This document shows, piece by piece, positions 6,215 through 8,933 of a stretch of 8,933 nucleotides of DNA (its first letter is position 1; each line of letters begins with the position of its first letter). The DNA is taken from assembly GCA_937877465.1 (NCBI GenBank), contig CALFIT010000108.1, positions 1-8,933 of the forward strand. The letters run 5' to 3'. The translations under genes were made by a program, and so were the position numbers. Under the pieces are notes generated by a model, which worked only from the letters and a program-made list of their open reading frames with translations, was not told the origin of the DNA and searched no databases. Origin of the DNA: an uncultured Bacteroidales bacterium. GTDB taxonomy: Bacteria; Bacteroidota; Bacteroidia; Bacteroidales; F082.

Positions 6215-6227
6215 ATTGTCAAAACAT

Positions 6228-8873
6228 TTATTCCTTGATGACTTTGGCGACAGCTTCAAGACCTTCGTTGTTCTTGACAATCAGGAAATAAACGCCTTTT
6301 TCGAATAGGTCGAGGCTGAGCGTCGTGGCGTTTTCGGCTTGCATCATCAACTGACCCAAAACGTTGCGGATTTCCACGACGAAATCACTTTCCATGTCGA
6401 TGTGTATGAGTCCGTTTGTCGGGTTGGGCCAAACCACAAAGGCCCCTGAGCCTGTCGAAGGGTCGCCTTCTTCAACACCTTCCAATACCATTAGCGTGAG
6501 TCCGATGACGCTGTCGCAGTCTTGACCTTCGAGCACAGCGGTGTAGTATCCTGACTCGGTGAGTTCCCTGCCGAAAAACGAGTAGGGGAGGCTGCTTTCG
6601 TAAAGATGCTTCTCAATCGATGTCAGCGAGGCGCAACTTTCGTAGGCGCCGATTTCGATGCGGCCTTTCTGGATGCGCGGGTTGCCTTCGATGTCGGTGT
6701 CGCCCGCTCCGGTGGTGTTGGGCTTGCCTGCGTTGAGGCAGATGCTGTTCGGTTGCAACGCCCAACGCTCGTTTTGGAAGTCGACGCCGGCACCATCGGG
6801 CAGTTGGGCGAAACGGACGAATACGCCAGGCTCCTCGCCGTCGTTTTCGGCAGGCAAGGCGATGTTGCCCGTGCCGTTAATGTCGCCTTGTACGGCGCAA
6901 TACTCAAAATCGGCTGAGCCGTTGCTTTGGTTGGGCTGGCCGTTGGCGAGGTTGCCCCAAAGGATGCAGTTGTAGTATTTGTTGTGCGTCAGCTCGTTGA
7001 AGATGGCACCGCTCGATTCGGTGGCAAGGTTCATCACGAAGTCGCAGTTGTAGGCCGTGACGCTGCCTCGGGCGTAAATGGCTGCGGCTTCCTTGCAAGT
7101 GTTGTTGCCGAAGACACAGTTGGCGAACGACGCGCTGGTATTATTATAAAGGTATAGCCCGCCGCCCTTGGCCGTGCCCGTGTTGTTGCTGACGATGCAG
7201 CCGTCGTAGGTCGCGCCAAGACGGTCGCAGACGCCGCCGCCCATGGCTGCGCTGTTGCCCGTGATGGTGCAACGAATCAGGTCGGAATTGGGGGTCGAAC
7301 CGCCCGAGTTAATGTAAACGCCGCCGCCAAACATTGTAGCGGCATTGTTGATGATGCGGCAGTTGGCCAAGGTGCCGCAGTTGTTGAGGTAGGCGCCTGC
7401 GCCGCTTCCTGCCGCCCCGTTTTGCAGGGTGAAGCCGTCCCAGATGGCCCCTAAATCGGCATCGAAAGACATCTCTTGGCACAGCGCCCGACGAAGGCCT
7501 TGGCCGTCGATGATGGTGGCGTTGTTGACGAAATCGCGCTGCGAGAGGTCGTAGTCGGGGTCTTCGTCGCCGTTGAAGCTGCCATAGACTCGGTTGTTTT
7601 CCATGATGTAAAAGGCGTTTTCTTCATCGATGCCATCGCCATAATAGGTGCCTTTTTTTACCCACACGCGGATGTTGTTGCCGCTTGAAACGCCCGAGGC
7701 GATATCGAGTTTGCCTGTGGCGTTTTCCCACGACGAGCCGTTGCCCTCGCCGTCGGGAGCGACATAGATGATGCCATTCCCATCCGCTTGGATGTCATAC
7801 GGATAGGCGTTGACGATGGTGCCTTGCACGCGGTCGTATCCGTTCACGTCGTAGATTGAGTAGAAGGCGTTGTCGAAGCCACTCCAGCCGAAGTTGAAAT
7901 GGAAACGGTCGTTGTTGTCGTAGCCGTCGCAAACGAAGACGTGACCGTTGCCATACTCGTCGCGACCGGCATAATACAGCGGGCGCGAGAGGTCGAGCTC
8001 CGCCTTCAGCAGGGCGATCCATTCGTCGTCGGTGAAGTCGGCCTTGTTTTTGTAGGTGGCTTCGCAATAGCCGAAGTAACGGCGCATCGCGTTGGTGGCG
8101 CTGGTGGCCGCTGCGCCGCTTGAACTGGGGCCAAAGTCCATGTTGACCGCCACGGCGCAGTGGTAGAGCAGGGTGGCCACGGCGTCGTTGTCGTCATAAA
8201 CTTGGTCGGGCATCTCGTCCCAGCGGTAGGTGGTGTAGCCGAAGTTGGCGCTTTGCTCGCCGTAGTCGCTGTGGATGTAGGAGTGCATCCCCCAGCCTTG
8301 CTCGGGATAGCTCCAGTATTTCAGCACCTGCGCCAAGGCGGTGGCCACGCAGCCCGCGTAGGTGTGCCCGCAGGGACCGTTGGCCACGGGGCAATAGGCA
8401 TTGTAATGGCAGTCTTGGTTCCATCTCGTGCTGAGCAAGGGGTCCACCGTCTTGGCCTCCTTCGCGCCGAAAACGCCTTTCGAGGCCTCGTCCCATTGGC
8501 GTAGGATTGCCGCCTCGGGCTGGATGTGGTTGGCTTCGGCGAAGTCAAGCATCTCGCCATAATGGGCTAACCATGAGGCAATGTGCTCTGGCATGTCGTC
8601 GGCGACAAACGTGCCCTCGTCGGAATAAGCCAAGACGGGAGGAAGGACGGTGCTGCCTGAGATGATGACAAAGCCTTGGTTGCCAACATTGTAAATAAAA
8701 ATCTTGGAGGCCGAAACCAGCTCCAATTCCGCGTTTTGGAGTTTCTGGTTGGCATTGACGAAAGCCAATGCAGTTTGTCGGGCTTGGCTTTCCGTGATTT
8801 GTTGCGCCGGTTGCGCATAAAAATGGTTTAAAGTGAACAAAACCAATAAAATAAGTACTGAAATTCTTTTCAT
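6228..8873 (-). CDS. Secreted C10 (streptopain-like) cysteine peptidase with beta-helix and T9SS domain, upstream paralog
   Basis: This 881-aa exported protein begins with a signal peptide (MKRISVLILLVLFTLNHFYAQ). Residues 24-113 are a Spi-type propeptide (ITESQARQTALAFVNAN). The C10 catalytic domain covers about 140-360, with Cys175 in AGCVATALAQVLKYW, His311 in GHVFVCDGYD and NFGWSG at 327-332. SpeB-type peptidases use this Cys-His pair after the propeptide is removed. A beta-helix (367-746) ends in NPRIQKGRIEIGAYES. A short YSFFGRELTESG...CDSV domain (764-797) follows. A brief linker (798-809) replaces the Ig-like domain of its paralog, and the protein ends with a T9SS sorting domain (812-881, WPNPTNGLIHI...GVYFLIVKN). 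The likely substrates are host or dietary proteins, but nothing here identifies them. The gene is complete, with all catalytic motifs intact, and lies 74 bases upstream of its paralog. Confidence 0.94.
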   Translation of the reverse strand: MKRISVLILLVLFTLNHFYAQPAQQITESQARQTALAFVNANQKLQNAELELVSASKIFIYNVGNQGFVIISGSTVLPPVLAYSDEGTFVADDMPEHIASWLAHYGEMLDFAEANHIQPEAAILRQWDEASKGVFGAKEAKTVDPLLSTRWNQDCHYNAYCPVANGPCGHTYAGCVATALAQVLKYWSYPEQGWGMHSYIHSDYGEQSANFGYTTYRWDEMPDQVYDDNDAVATLLYHCAVAVNMDFGPSSSGAAATSATNAMRRYFGYCEATYKNKADFTDDEWIALLKAELDLSRPLYYAGRDEYGNGHVFVCDGYDNNDRFHFNFGWSGFDNAFYSIYDVNGYDRVQGTIVNAYPYDIQADGNGIIYVAPDGEGNGSSWENATGKLDIASGVSSGNNIRVWVKKGTYYGDGIDEENAFYIMENNRVYGSFNGDEDPDYDLSQRDFVNNATIIDGQGLRRALCQEMSFDADLGAIWDGFTLQNGAAGSGAGAYLNNCGTLANCRIINNAATMFGGGVYINSGGSTPNSDLIRCTITGNSAAMGGGVCDRLGATYDGCIVSNNTGTAKGGGLYLYNNTSASFANCVFGNNTCKEAAAIYARGSVTAYNCDFVMNLATESSGAIFNELTHNKYYNCILWGNLANGQPNQSNGSADFEYCAVQGDINGTGNIALPAENDGEEPGVFVRFAQLPDGAGVDFQNERWALQPNSICLNAGKPNTTGAGDTDIEGNPRIQKGRIEIGAYESCASLTSIEKHLYESSLPYSFFGRELTESGYYTAVLEGQDCDSVIGLTLMVLEGVEEGDPSTGSGAFVVWPNPTNGLIHIDMESDFVVEIRNVLGQLMMQAENATTLSLDLFEKGVYFLIVKNNEGLEAVAKVIKE
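6443..6462. repeat. Compact GC-rich motif inside the linker codons, possible dispersed repeat
   Basis: The 20 bases cccctgagcctgtcgaaggg resemble a short repeat (cctgagc(c/t)tgtcgaagg) seen many times in various bacterial genomes. That statement is from memory and was not checked. Here they are read in frame, giving the PSTGSG part of the linker just before the sorting domain of the upstream peptidase. The paralog has no such bases at the equivalent place. Confidence 0.45.
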
Positions 8874-8892
8874 GTAAAAGGTTTTTAAAATG

Positions 8893-8900
8893 CAAAAGTA
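8893..8900 (-). promoter_or_regulatory. -7 promoter element of the upstream peptidase gene
   Basis: On the minus strand these bases read TACTTTTG, matching TAnnTTTG, 19 bases before the ATG at 8873. The window ends 33 bases further upstream, so the -33 region is only partly visible and shows no clear box. Confidence 0.6.
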
Positions 8901-8933
8901 GGCAATTAATCCGAGCTTTTCTGCTTTTTCTTT

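Noticed and set aside
6154..6222. N-terminal extension of the downstream peptidase to an ATG at 6222
   Set aside because: The ATG at 6153 begins a textbook signal peptide. The extension would run across the -7 promoter element and the palindrome.

Overview
The window looks like chromosomal DNA of a T9SS-encoding Bacteroidota, probably a Bacteroidales species. Two large secreted proteins end in type IX secretion sorting domains. Three minus-strand genes have the Bacteroidota -7 promoter motif TAnnTTTG 18-24 bases before their ATG. Most starts lack a Shine-Dalgarno sequence. The coding DNA is moderately GC-rich with strong GC3 bias, which produces many false antisense frames. The species cannot be named from this window.

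Layout from left to right. Bases 1-1239 (+) hold the 3' part of an unrecognised exported protein, entered inside its signal peptide and built of about four tandem beta-type modules. Convergent to it, a minus-strand cluster spans 3001 to 1271. It starts with a 47-codon ORF whose N-terminus resembles WYL-type regulators of Bacteroidota. Next is a complete 487-aa Schlafen/AlbA_2 plus GHKL-ATPase regulator with a C-terminal winged helix. Last is a 34-aa ORF with a strong Shine-Dalgarno. Bases 3002-3306 hold a promoter, a row of three short-loop hairpins, and a 138-bp fragment of the first gene carrying an in-frame 219-bp deletion. The fragment includes a 115-bp stretch with one mismatch, so the AlbA cluster lies between direct repeats.

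Bases 3307-8873 (-) hold two tandem paralogous secreted cysteine peptidases of family C10 (streptopain/SpeB-like). Each has a signal peptide, Spi-type propeptide, C10 catalytic domain, right-handed beta-helix, a short 'CDSV' domain and a T9SS sorting domain. The downstream copy has an extra Ig-like domain. The upstream copy has instead a short linker encoded partly by a compact DNA motif that may be a dispersed repeat. Each paralog has its own promoter motif, and a 7-bp hairpin lies between them.

Functionally, the right half makes two exported, probably surface-anchored or released proteases with a beta-helix adhesion or glycan-binding module. The left half is a regulatory, possibly mobile or defence-linked, cassette set into a site of earlier rearrangement. 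The points most worth checking are the repeat-flanked cassette, the WYL remnant and 34-aa ORF around the AlbA regulator, and the patchwork similarity of the two peptidase genes.
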